From Marinobacter lipolyticus SM19 (GTDB taxonomy: Bacteria; Pseudomonadota; Gammaproteobacteria; Pseudomonadales; Oleiphilaceae), in contig NZ_KE007330.1 in the NCBI RefSeq assembly GCF_000397065.2, positions 1 to 57,960 on the forward strand: a stretch of DNA of 57,960 bases, in the 5' to 3' direction. The notes under the pieces were generated by a model. The model was given only the letters and a program-made list of their open reading frames with translations. It was not told where the DNA came from and made no database searches. The position numbers and the translations under genes are program-made. Position 1 is the stretch's first letter, and every line of letters starts with the position of its first letter. Positions 20,399 through 28,333 of the stretch are shown piece by piece.

Positions 20399-21477
20399 AT
20401 CCCCTCCAACGTCCGGTTACGAATGCTGGCGGTCATCGTGTAGACCCGGTAAAGCGCACTGTCATCGGCGGTCTGAAGGCCGGTGGCGTCACTGGTGCAG
20501 TCCAGCCAGCCCGGAAAACAGAATTCAATCGCATCGTCGTTCACATTGTCATCACGAGAGCGCACCAGAATGCTGACTTTGACTGCCAGGGTCTGAGCCA
20601 AAATATCAGTAGCGTTAGCGGCATCTTTCGCTGGAGGGTCCTGCCAGCTATCGACAGCGCCATCATCATCGGTATCGACTCCGATGTGGGTTCGCATGTC
20701 ACGAATATCGGCAACCAGCTCAACGGGGGTACCCAGGGCACTCGCGGTACCACTATTATCAGCAATCAGGGCACGCTCTACCACAAGCGAGCGTCGGCCA
20801 TTTGCATCCGCCTGCACTGAATAGCGCGTCACAGAAGGCCGGTATACCTTAGCGTTGTCGCTGTACTTCTTTGGCATGGTTTTAACAGCATTGCCAGGCT
20901 GCATTGTTCCGCCAGTGTTGTGAACGACAAGATCATTTCCATTATCGTTGGCCTTGCTGACCTGGAATATATTGGCGTGCTCGCAGTCACTCACCAGAAG
21001 AATATCACCCACATCAAATAGTGATGCATCGCTGACATGGAGAGAAGCGGAATCCGCAGCGGGTACTTTCTCTACCGTGACTTCGGGTCCGCCACCGATG
21101 CCTCGCATAACAATCACGTGAGAGCCGTCCACAATCGCGTTGTCACCGTCGGCATCGGGGTATATTTCCAGCCCCCGAGAAAAATCCAGCACGTCATCGG
21201 TGCCACCAGGGTTGAGATTATTCTTAACCGATGTTGCAGCCGTAATACATCCCCAGTAATCGGCATTGCGGATTTCCCGGGCCAGAATCATCGCGCCTTC
21301 ACGACCGGATTCCTGAACGTTCGACAGGGCCTGGCTCATAACAAACGACTGCTTGTTGGAGACAAAGATCTGTACCAGGCCCGCAGTCAGGATCAGCCCC
21401 AGGGTCATGGAGACCATCAGCTCAACCAGCGTAAAGCCCAACTGTGGTGATACCTGGCTTGATTCAACGTCACGCAT
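20395..21477 (-). CDS. pilW: Minor pilin PilW (set A)
   Basis: Minor pilin that helps prime pilus assembly and links PilY1 to the pilus. The prepilin peptidase motif QLG|FTLVELMVSMTLGLIL is at residues 12-28, with Glu at +5. The C-terminal part has the PilW-typical ILAREIRNADYWGC segment. A motif VDTDDDGAVDSWQD near residue 266 looks like a calcium-binding loop. The length of 360 residues matches PilW proteins. The start lies 8 bases inside the end of pilV. Confidence 0.88.
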   Translation of the reverse strand: MRDVESSQVSPQLGFTLVELMVSMTLGLILTAGLVQIFVSNKQSFVMSQALSNVQESGREGAMILAREIRNADYWGCITAATSVKNNLNPGGTDDVLDFSRGLEIYPDADGDNAIVDGSHVIVMRGIGGGPEVTVEKVPAADSASLHVSDASLFDVGDILLVSDCEHANIFQVSKANDNGNDLVVHNTGGTMQPGNAVKTMPKKYSDNAKVYRPSVTRYSVQADANGRRSLVVERALIADNSGTASALGTPVELVADIRDMRTHIGVDTDDDGAVDSWQDPPAKDAANATDILAQTLAVKVSILVRSRDDNVNDDAIEFCFPGWLDCTSDATGLQTADDSALYRVYTMTASIRNRTLEGI

Positions 21478-21946
21478 TGCCCAGCCTCGCCCTTAAAACG
21501 AACTCATTGGTGCTCTGCTCAGACCCGGTGCCCGCACCATCCGCGTCCACCAACTCACGCCCCTCGCGTTCCTGCCAGCGAATGCTGACCGTAACGACCT
21601 CATTCGCTACCACTATCTCTGCTTCGGAAGCAGGCAGTTCACGATCCAGCCTGAGACACCACTGGCGACGATCAAGCGCGGCCACATTGGTGGAAGACGG
21701 ACTTCCGGCAACCGCCGTCGCACATTCATCCGTGCCCATACTGTAGGCGTCCCACTGACTCGGATTGGCCCTCATTCGCTCCACGATGTCGGAAGCCAGC
21801 AACGTTGCCCGGGTGCGGATCTCCGAGTTGCTGTTCATCTTGAGGGTAAACACCTGCATACCCGCCACACCGAGCAGGCCGATGGCAAAAATCAGGGTAG
21901 CCACCAGAATCTCGATCATGCCCACGCCACGCTGTTGACGAATCAT
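21470..21946 (-). CDS. pilV: Minor pilin PilV (set A)
   Basis: Minor pilin of the PilV/GspI type. A short leader ends in RGVG|MIEILVATLIFAIGLLG: the residue after the cleavage Gly is Met rather than Phe, but Glu is present two residues on, as in other PilV proteins. The GMQVFTLKMNSNSEIRTRATLLASDIVERMRANP segment is typical of PilV. The start at 21946 forms an ATGA overlap with the fimU stop; the longer frame to 21961 is unlikely. The mature protein is about 150 residues. Confidence 0.87.
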   Translation of the reverse strand: MIRQQRGVGMIEILVATLIFAIGLLGVAGMQVFTLKMNSNSEIRTRATLLASDIVERMRANPSQWDAYSMGTDECATAVAGSPSSTNVAALDRRQWCLRLDRELPASEAEIVVANEVVTVSIRWQEREGRELVDADGAGTGSEQSTNEFVLRARLGNA

Positions 21947-22455
21947 CCGCCACCCCCGCACACAGCGCTTTGGGCGCGGATCTGTCCGCCACCATTGATC
22001 TCGATTTCCTGGCCATCAGTCTTGCCATCAATGCAGACAGTCATACGGTATGCCTGTTCATCAATGGCAAAGCCGGCTCCATTGAAGCCAAACGGTGCCG
22101 TTGCCAGGGCAGACGCCGATCCGGTAACGGAAATCGGACCGCTGCTACCTTCCACCATACGGATGATTTCCGAGTCACTGCGGGCACCATCACCATCCGC
22201 ATCACGCCAGATGGCAACGCCCGAAGACCAGGAACTGCCGTCAAGGGGAGAGACCCAGACCCTGTCCGCCCTGCGCAGAGCTTCACTGCGAGCCTGGTTG
22301 ATGAGGCCAAGCATCTGATTGGAGGTAGCAGTAAGCCGGTTCTGGTTTATCAGTGAGTACATTGAGGGAATAGCCCAGCCGACAATAATTGCCAGAACGG
22401 CAATGGTCACCATCAATTCAATTAAAGTGAACCCTTTTTGGCTTTTGAACGTCAT
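21943..22455 (-). CDS. fimU: Minor pilin FimU/GspH family (set A)
   Basis: GspH-type minor pilin, thought to cap the tip complex and connect it to the major pilin. The leader MTFKSQKG is followed by FTLIELMVTIAVLAIIVGWAIP, with Glu at +5. The next conserved part, NQMLGLINQARSEALRRADRV, is the GspH signature. Residues 85-96 read DADGDGARSDSE, a full EF-hand-like pattern (D1, D3, D5, G6, D10, E12). It opens set A with GGGAG upstream. Preceding DNA (233 bases) holds a palindrome. Confidence 0.9.
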   Translation of the reverse strand: MTFKSQKGFTLIELMVTIAVLAIIVGWAIPSMYSLINQNRLTATSNQMLGLINQARSEALRRADRVWVSPLDGSSWSSGVAIWRDADGDGARSDSEIIRMVEGSSGPISVTGSASALATAPFGFNGAGFAIDEQAYRMTVCIDGKTDGQEIEINGGGQIRAQSAVCGGGG

Positions 22456-22688
22456 ACTGAGAAAACTCCCGAATTCACTTCGTTGCCGGGAAACCAGACC
22501 AACCTCTACATAGTCGACATTACACTATTAATCGGCCGTTAGGATTGGTTTGTTAACGCTAAATCGGTGAGTTTTTCAACAATTGACAATTTGGAACTTT
22601 TGCGACGCATTTCGCAATTGGCGGGATACATGGAGCAACAGGAATGTCCTCCAATGACATAGACTCCACTAACGTTTAGACAACTACT
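22456..22688. promoter_or_regulatory. Intergenic region upstream of set A with palindrome
   Basis: This A/T-rich stretch between pilE and fimU contains a perfect inverted repeat TTGCGA-N6-TCGCAA (22600-22617), about 145 bases upstream of fimU. On the minus strand a possible sigma70 pair, TTGAAA with TTAACA at 17-base spacing, lies between it and fimU. No gene is seen. Operator function is inferred from symmetry and position only. Confidence 0.35.
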
Positions 22689-23168
22689 CTACTTCGACCA
22701 GGACTGTTCTCCCGCATCAATCGAACCCAGGTTGTCGCGATCCCAGCCGCGCATACCCGAAGACATAAGCTGAAGAAAGCCATCATCAGCTTGAGGGGTT
22801 CCCGCAATTGGCACAGCTCTCAACTCGTAGCTGTTGGCCGTCAGGTTGTAGATTCTCAAGTTATAGAAAGCGGTTCCATCGGCTGGTGACTGACTTCGAA
22901 ATACCGACGCATCGGGAACGGTGAGCGTGTTGCTTATATCCGAACTACCTCCATCGGCGCCAATGTACGTACTGTTCCGGGTGTAGTAGCGCTCCATGGC
23001 ATTCGCAAAGGACGCCAGATCGCCTTGCGCATCTCCACGCCTGGTACTCTTGACGTGCTCCAGATAACTGGGGTAGGCAATCGCTGCGAGGATACCAATG
23101 ATGGCAACGACGATCATCAACTCAATCAGGGTAAAGCCGATCTGACCAGAGGGCCGTGAAAACTTCAT
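22689..23168 (-). CDS. pilE: Type IV minor pilin PilE (first copy)
   Basis: Small pilin with the classic leader MKFSRPSGQIG|FTLIELMIVVAIIGILAA and Glu at +5. The following YPSYLEHVKSTRRGDAQGDL block is the PilE form of minor pilin. The C-terminus GWDRDNLGSIDAGEQSWSK contains an EF-hand-like loop. The ATG at 23168 has GAGGA five bases upstream and is preferred over 23183. It stands alone, upstream of set A and separated from it by 233 bases, whereas pilE is normally the last gene of such operons. Confidence 0.88.
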   Translation of the reverse strand: MKFSRPSGQIGFTLIELMIVVAIIGILAAIAYPSYLEHVKSTRRGDAQGDLASFANAMERYYTRNSTYIGADGGSSDISNTLTVPDASVFRSQSPADGTAFYNLRIYNLTANSYELRAVPIAGTPQADDGFLQLMSSGMRGWDRDNLGSIDAGEQSWSK

Positions 23169-23349
23169 GATTTTCCTCAACATTTTTATGGCTTAGCCAG
23201 CAAGAAATCAAATTAAACGTACAAGCCCATTAACCGGATTTTGAGAGACGTGCCCCTCATATCCACCTCAAGTAATCAGTTATACTCCCTGCCCAGGCCC
23301 TGACAGGAAGTCAGTACCCTGTATTTACCAACAACATGGAGTGTTCAGA

Positions 23350-23910
23350 ATGCTGCCGACAAAGCATCCCACAGGTTTTACCCTACTGGAATTGATTATT
23401 GTCATAGCCATTGTCGCCGTCACTCTGAGTTTAGCCGTACCCGGCTGGAAAATGCTGGTCAACAAGGGACAGCATAGAGCTATTCTTGAAAACTACCACG
23501 GACTGTTTGCTTTCGCCCGCTGGAGCGCCGCCAGCCAACGCAAACTTGTTACCGTCTGCCCTCTCTCGGATAAACAACAATGCGTAGACAATTGGGAGTT
23601 ACCGGTATCGGTGTTCATAGACGAGGATAAGGATAAACAACCAGACGATGGCAGAATCCTTAGGCAAATGGCTCCCGGGATCAGACCTTTCACACTGCGC
23701 TCACGAACCGGCGGACGGGGCTACTTCCGCTTCAATGAATACGGCATGGCCCACGGGTCACCCGGCAGCCTGGTTCTCTGCCCCAACGAAATCGACAGTG
23801 GCACCATGACGTATATGCCCGTTAATATGGCTGGGCGTTTCCGGGTTGAATACGATGATGATGCCGACGGCATCATCAGGCTGCGCTGGGGAACCACCAT
23901 TACTTGTTAA
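23350..23910 (+). CDS. fimT: GspH/FimT-family pseudopilin between the two pilus sets
   Basis: Plus-strand pilin-like gene inserted between two minus-strand pilus sets. The leader MLPTKHPTG is followed by FTLLELIIVIAIVAVTLSLAVPGW, with Glu at +5. The mature part has HGLFAFARWSAASQRKLVTVCP, the GspH/FimT signature, and three further cysteines. FimT proteins in other gammaproteobacteria bind DNA for uptake; a role here is inferred from family only. The start ATG at 23350 has GGAG 8 bases upstream, so the GTG at 23341 is rejected. The residues EDKDKQPDDG and DDDADGIIRL are acidic loops. Confidence 0.82.
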   Translation: MLPTKHPTGFTLLELIIVIAIVAVTLSLAVPGWKMLVNKGQHRAILENYHGLFAFARWSAASQRKLVTVCPLSDKQQCVDNWELPVSVFIDEDKDKQPDDGRILRQMAPGIRPFTLRSRTGGRGYFRFNEYGMAHGSPGSLVLCPNEIDSGTMTYMPVNMAGRFRVEYDDDADGIIRLRWGTTITC

Positions 23911-23922
23911 ACGGGGCAAATG

Positions 23923-23948
23923 AAAAAGCCGGTCATTCGACCGGCTTT
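23923..23948 (-). terminator. Terminator of set B pilus operon
   Basis: AAAGCCGGTC (23925-23934) pairs perfectly with GACCGGCTTT (23939-23948) around a 4-base loop. On the minus strand it is followed by TTTTT, so it ends the set B operon after pilE. It may also stop fimT from the plus strand, with a weaker T-run. Confidence 0.8.
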
Positions 23949-23959
23949 GAAGAAGTTGC

Positions 23960-24412
23960 CTATTTACTCCAGGTATTTTCGCCGGCCTCGAAAACCGTAC
24001 TGGCATCCTTATCCCAACGCCTCACTCCGGTAGAGTCCAGTTCCAACATACCATCGCCGGCCTGCGCTCCCTTGGGAGTCGCCCTCAACGTAAAGGACGT
24101 GGCATCCGCAGCCTGAATGCTCAAGTCATAATACTTGTCATTGCCATCCAGTGGCGCCTCGTCAGGATAAATAGCAGGCGATCCTGTGTCTGCTCCACCA
24201 CTTGCAGCACCCGTATAGCTGTTGTTAGAAGCATAATGCCTTTCCATGGCGCCTGCCAGTCCCATCAGCGCCCCCTGGCCATCAGAGCGCTTGGTCTTCC
24301 GGACATGCTCGGTGTAGCTCGGGTATGCGATGGCGGCGATGATGCCAACGATAGCCACCACAATCATCAATTCGATCAGGGTGAAGCCTTTTTGATCTTT
24401 GCATGATCTCAT
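23960..24412 (-). CDS. pilE: Type IV minor pilin PilE (second copy)
   Basis: Last gene of set B. The leader MRSCKDQKG precedes FTLIELMIVVAIVGIIAAIA, with Glu at +5, then YPSYTEHVRKTKRSDGQGAL, closely like the other pilE. Its tail RRWDKDASTVFEAGENTWSK aligns with the first copy, but the calcium-like loop is partly lost. The ATG at 24412 is used; the codon before it is TTG. It begins 6 bases after the pilY1 stop, consistent with one transcript. Confidence 0.9.
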   Translation of the reverse strand: MRSCKDQKGFTLIELMIVVAIVGIIAAIAYPSYTEHVRKTKRSDGQGALMGLAGAMERHYASNNSYTGAASGGADTGSPAIYPDEAPLDGNDKYYDLSIQAADATSFTLRATPKGAQAGDGMLELDSTGVRRWDKDASTVFEAGENTWSK

Positions 24413-24418
24413 CAAACC

Positions 24419-27403
24419 TTAATCCTCATACCAATAGGTTTCGACAACACCCTTGACCGTATCAATGGTCTTGCACTCCGTACCGATACAGATAACGTCC
24501 GTATCCTCAACCCGCATCCTCTGGGGCGTTGGGGGCAGCCCGGCCGTTTTTAGCTCCACATAACGATCGCTCTTGGTCAGAGCATCATCAGCCCCTGTGC
24601 CGTCGTAATTCTGAACTGCCCTGCCGTCAAATGCCGAAAGGTGGTAAAGCCTGGACGTGCCCGTTGGCGGGAGGCAGGGGTTACTGCTGGCTTTGGGCTC
24701 ATAAGTGGTCAGATAGATTTCATTATTGACCGTCGTGCTTTCGGACAGAACCTTTTCGCCGGCATTGGTCAAACGAATAAACCAACCGTGTTTGCCTGCC
24801 AGGTCAGTCGAAGCCGCGGTCTTTTCAGCGTCAGTGCCCTCCTGAATGACGTTATCTGTTGCGTCATACAGATCATCTTCGGTCAGGGTTTCATAGAGCA
24901 CCCTAGTTTCATCCGGGTCTGATGGATCAATGGGCGCCGAACTCACCGATTCAATTTTCAGCATGTAGAGCCTGTCCTTGATCGTGGTATTGAGCGGGTG
25001 CGCCTGATAGCCGGAACCAATCCCCAGGCCCAGATACCGTGTGCCACCGATCTTTATCCCGAACAGATCCGGCGTATGATAAAAATGACGGGCCTTCTCC
25101 TCGGAGGTTTCGGTCAGGTCCGAATGGGTAACACCCAAGTTGGCAATACGCCCGCCAGTGACCACAAGGGTGTTACTCTTACTGGAATCTCCCGTATCAA
25201 AACGGAAAATCTGACCGCCCATATCGCCAACATATATCTGGTCAGCAAAGCCGTCACCATTAATGTCCAGGACTTTTGGAGAAGCCGGAATACTGTACTG
25301 AAGCTCCGCAAGTTCAAGATCTGCGCCACTGTCAGTTGGGCCTGCCCACCAGATTCGCTCTCCCGTCGCGGCGTCAACAATATACACCGCTCTGCCTTCA
25401 TCATCGGCAGTATGGGTGGTTGCCGAATCCTGATCCGGGTCATAACCGCCACCGAAGATCAGCACTTCATAAGCCTTCCCCTGGATTGATACCTTTGTTT
25501 TGACCGGCGTCGACCAGGTTTGCCCCATTTCCTCAAACCCGCTTGTGGCACTCGCACCTCCGGTTATGGACCACATCAGGCTCGGTGAGGAGGGGCTGGT
25601 TACATCCAGAGCATAATAACTTCGACCACCGCGGCGCATGCCAGAGTAAATACGGACAAAATCATTATCTGCACTGGCGATTTTACCATCGTTATTTTCA
25701 TCATGGCTCCACTTCACGACCGAACCGTCCATGCCGTACAGCTTGGTGGAAGATTCTGTACTGTTCATCATCGCCTGCTGGTTCTTTAGCAATTCCCGGG
25801 GGATAAAAGCGAAGTCACTTTCCCCTGTATTGCCATCCACTGCATGGATAAAGCCCTGATTATCAGCGTAGTAGATAGTAGTATTCTGGGGAGTGGTCGT
25901 CGCATCGTAGATCACCAACTGGGGCACAGAGTGCAGTGGATCTGTCAGCAACTGCCGCGCATCGGTTGTATCCGAGTCACCGTCCACATCGTTGACATCC
26001 ACCCCGCGTGTCCAGCTGATAATTTTCTCGAATTCTGCATCGGTCATGGTGCCGTCAGTGTCACCAAGATCCGCCTTGGTAATATTGGTGTTGGTAGTGA
26101 CGACCTCATTACCCGAGTTCGTGAGATTCGAACTACGAGAGTCAAGGTTTGAATAAACGTTGCGTGTGGATGTCGTCGTTGGCAATTGGGATGCAGCTCC
26201 CCCGAGACTGACGTCCGGCCCGTCAACCTCTGGGCTCCACCAGCTTTTTGCCGTTTCTTTAAAGAATCCGGTGGTATTGTCTATAGCGGGATTACCATTG
26301 GAATCCACGATGACCGCAACCGAATTACCTGAATTGTCGGTTTGAATATCCAGCTTGTACCGCTTCAGGTTGCCATCCCAGATGGCGCCCTTATCCGACC
26401 GGAACAGTGCGTAATAGAGAGTGTTCAGGTGGTTTAGTCGATCGAAGGTGTTGATCGCAACGCCCGGGGATACATAGGTTGTGCCCTGAGCTCGGACCGC
26501 CTGATAGATTTTATCGAATGCGTCTTCCAAAGCGGCCTGATCATTAGCCAGATAATAATTGCCATCGCCAGCGGCGGCAGTATCCGACAGTAAGGTTTGG
26601 TTTGTGTGGAACCCGACTGTGTGGGTGATCAGGTACTGGTCACCATCCAGGGACGCACTCAGATCAGCATCGACCAGAAAACCGGCCACTTCGTCGAGGC
26701 AGCTGCCATTGGAATCCGATGCGTTACCGTCCCCGCAAGCCTGACCTATATAGGTACCAATAGCCGAATCCGTATCATCCGCAGTAGGTGCGCCGTCAGT
26801 CAGGAAAACTGCATAGTTCTTCTGGCATTGGTAGGTAACCGGCGAAACGTATGACCCGTCCGTCTCGGAAGTGACCGATGAAATCGGCTGATCATCGTAC
26901 GAGGGGGCATCACCCCGAAAGTAGCGAGCGGTTTCAGCCAGAGTTTCAGATAAAGGCGTGTTACCCACCGGGTACAGACCGTCAACTAACCCCTTCAAGG
27001 TTGCCGCGTTAGTCTCCACGTCGACCGGTGCAGAGAGGATATGGCCGCCACTCTCCGTATAAGCTGTATTTTCTGTACAGGTACCGTCATCATCTTTACT
27101 AGTGCATTTTGTCTGGATGTTGAACTTCATGACACCAACGTTGATGTCCTGCATCTTATCGATCAGATTCTTGGTCACCGTCTGAACCACATCCATGCGG
27201 GTAGTGCCAGCGTTGTCAACGGAACTGCCCATGCTGCCCGAGTTATCGATGATAAACATGATATTGGGCTTAACAATCTGCGAGGTGCCCGGCGGTGTGA
27301 AGAAGATTTCGGTATCGTCCGCGTAGACCGGTCCGCTCGCTGTAGCAGCAAAGGCCATTGCCACCACCGAGATTATCAGGCGGAAATTGAGTTTTGTTTT
27401 CAT
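24419..27403 (-). CDS. pilY1: PilY1-like pilus tip adhesin (set B) with intact MIDAS
   Basis: Secreted PilC/PilY1 family protein, 994 residues. The signal peptide ends near V-Y-A-D at about 28. A vWA domain follows with an intact MIDAS, D53-N-S55-G-S57. The PilC beta-propeller fills the second half, with DINGDGFAD near 711-720 where the P. aeruginosa calcium site is expected, and DENNDGKIASAD upstream of it. In Pseudomonas, calcium at this site governs pilus retraction. The start overlaps the stop of the upstream small gene (TAATG), and pilE follows by 6 bases. Confidence 0.93.
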   Translation of the reverse strand: MKTKLNFRLIISVVAMAFAATASGPVYADDTEIFFTPPGTSQIVKPNIMFIIDNSGSMGSSVDNAGTTRMDVVQTVTKNLIDKMQDINVGVMKFNIQTKCTSKDDDGTCTENTAYTESGGHILSAPVDVETNAATLKGLVDGLYPVGNTPLSETLAETARYFRGDAPSYDDQPISSVTSETDGSYVSPVTYQCQKNYAVFLTDGAPTADDTDSAIGTYIGQACGDGNASDSNGSCLDEVAGFLVDADLSASLDGDQYLITHTVGFHTNQTLLSDTAAAGDGNYYLANDQAALEDAFDKIYQAVRAQGTTYVSPGVAINTFDRLNHLNTLYYALFRSDKGAIWDGNLKRYKLDIQTDNSGNSVAVIVDSNGNPAIDNTTGFFKETAKSWWSPEVDGPDVSLGGAASQLPTTTSTRNVYSNLDSRSSNLTNSGNEVVTTNTNITKADLGDTDGTMTDAEFEKIISWTRGVDVNDVDGDSDTTDARQLLTDPLHSVPQLVIYDATTTPQNTTIYYADNQGFIHAVDGNTGESDFAFIPRELLKNQQAMMNSTESSTKLYGMDGSVVKWSHDENNDGKIASADNDFVRIYSGMRRGGRSYYALDVTSPSSPSLMWSITGGASATSGFEEMGQTWSTPVKTKVSIQGKAYEVLIFGGGYDPDQDSATTHTADDEGRAVYIVDAATGERIWWAGPTDSGADLELAELQYSIPASPKVLDINGDGFADQIYVGDMGGQIFRFDTGDSSKSNTLVVTGGRIANLGVTHSDLTETSEEKARHFYHTPDLFGIKIGGTRYLGLGIGSGYQAHPLNTTIKDRLYMLKIESVSSAPIDPSDPDETRVLYETLTEDDLYDATDNVIQEGTDAEKTAASTDLAGKHGWFIRLTNAGEKVLSESTTVNNEIYLTTYEPKASSNPCLPPTGTSRLYHLSAFDGRAVQNYDGTGADDALTKSDRYVELKTAGLPPTPQRMRVEDTDVICIGTECKTIDTVKGVVETYWYED

Positions 27404-27792
27404 TATTCGCCACCTCCAGAGGAATAAACGCCAGTGAAGGACACACGGTGAGCCATGCCCGTCGGCCGGTGGATATGTATAACTCCCGGTCTACCATTGA
27501 AAGTGTCCAACTCGCCCTGCTGTAATTGCCGGCCTCCAGCCTCAACCGTCAGATTCCCCGACGGAAGGAGGGAAGAAGAGGGACAGCCAGGACAGCCCTC
27601 GCCACGGACTCCGACCACATCACCACGAGCGCTGACTACCAATTCAATTGCCCGCGCCTCCACTGCCTCGTAGGGCGAATCTATAAGCTGACCTGTGGGT
27701 TCATCGGCCAATACCAATGACACCAGCCCCCACATCAACACGGCAACGACAGCTTTAAGGTTGAACATACTATTTGAGTGAAACTTGCCCAT
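27403..27792 (-). CDS. Small secreted protein of unknown function in set B pilus operon
   Basis: Not recognised. The protein has 129 residues. The start at MGKFHSN is supported by GGAGG five bases upstream. A signal peptide (hydrophobic stretch VVAVLMWGLVSLVLAD, residues about 13-29) precedes a mature part of about 100 residues. Visible features are a C-P-G-C motif, GNLTVEAGGRQLQQGELDTF and IHIHRPTGMAHRVSF. It is translationally coupled to pilY1 (TAATG) and sits where no gene is found in the P. aeruginosa operon, in which the small PilY2 follows pilY1 instead. It may be a PilY1 partner or chaperone, by position only. Confidence 0.75.
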   Translation of the reverse strand: MGKFHSNSMFNLKAVVAVLMWGLVSLVLADEPTGQLIDSPYEAVEARAIELVVSARGDVVGVRGEGCPGCPSSSLLPSGNLTVEAGGRQLQQGELDTFNGRPGVIHIHRPTGMAHRVSFTGVYSSGGGE

Positions 27793-27826
27793 CTCTGCCT
27801 CCGGGGACGAAATCCCCTTATTAATA

Positions 27827-28312
27827 TCAGTAGTATTCAATGCCCTTGAACACTCGCGCGGATGCACCGGTATTTGTCATATTGGCCTCGCCCTCCAATT
27901 CGTAACGAAATCCCTTTAACTGGTTGGAACTCTCGTCAGCATCCATGGAACTGCCACTGGTGACGATGACCTCACCCAGATAACGCGCCTGATAGCTTCC
28001 GCTTACGCCGTTTCCAGAATCGATGGTCACATTGACCTCGGAGCTCAGACCGGAGGCGTTCTGCATGGACTCTCGCAACAGATCGAGGTTGTTTGCGTAC
28101 ACCAGATCCATCAGCGACCTAACCGTGCTCTCCGCTGCCTGGAATGACCGATTGGAATTCTGGGAATTCACTGCCATGCGCTCCTGCATCACTGACGTAT
28201 TCATTCCCGCAATCCCGATCAGCGTCAGCACCAGCAACACAATCAGGGATACGATCAGCGTAGCCCCACGCTCCCGCTGGACTAAAACGAATTTTGTTTG
28301 CCTGTTCATCAT
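27827..28312 (-). CDS. pilX: Minor pilin PilX (set B)
   Basis: PilX-family minor pilin of 161 residues. The leader MNRQTKFVLVQRERG is followed by ATLIVSLIVLLVLTLIGIAGMN, a helix without Glu at +5, as usual for PilX. It then has the family segment MQERMAVNSQNSNRSFQAAES, where the FQAAES end is diagnostic. Two adjacent ATG codons at 28312 and 28309 can start it. It lies 35 bases upstream of the small secreted ORF. Confidence 0.88.
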   Translation of the reverse strand: MMNRQTKFVLVQRERGATLIVSLIVLLVLTLIGIAGMNTSVMQERMAVNSQNSNRSFQAAESTVRSLMDLVYANNLDLLRESMQNASGLSSEVNVTIDSGNGVSGSYQARYLGEVIVTSGSSMDADESSNQLKGFRYELEGEANMTNTGASARVFKGIEYY

Positions 28313-28333
28313 CTGGTCACCATTACCCTGTCA

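Noticed and set aside
23281..23286. TATACT as a fimT promoter
   Set aside because: Good -10 but no -35 at proper spacing and no extended -10, so not called.
23184..23349. Sigma54 promoter ahead of pilE
   Set aside because: No GG-N10-GC pair with adequate flanks was found on the minus strand; a TTGCT lies near but without the -24 GG.
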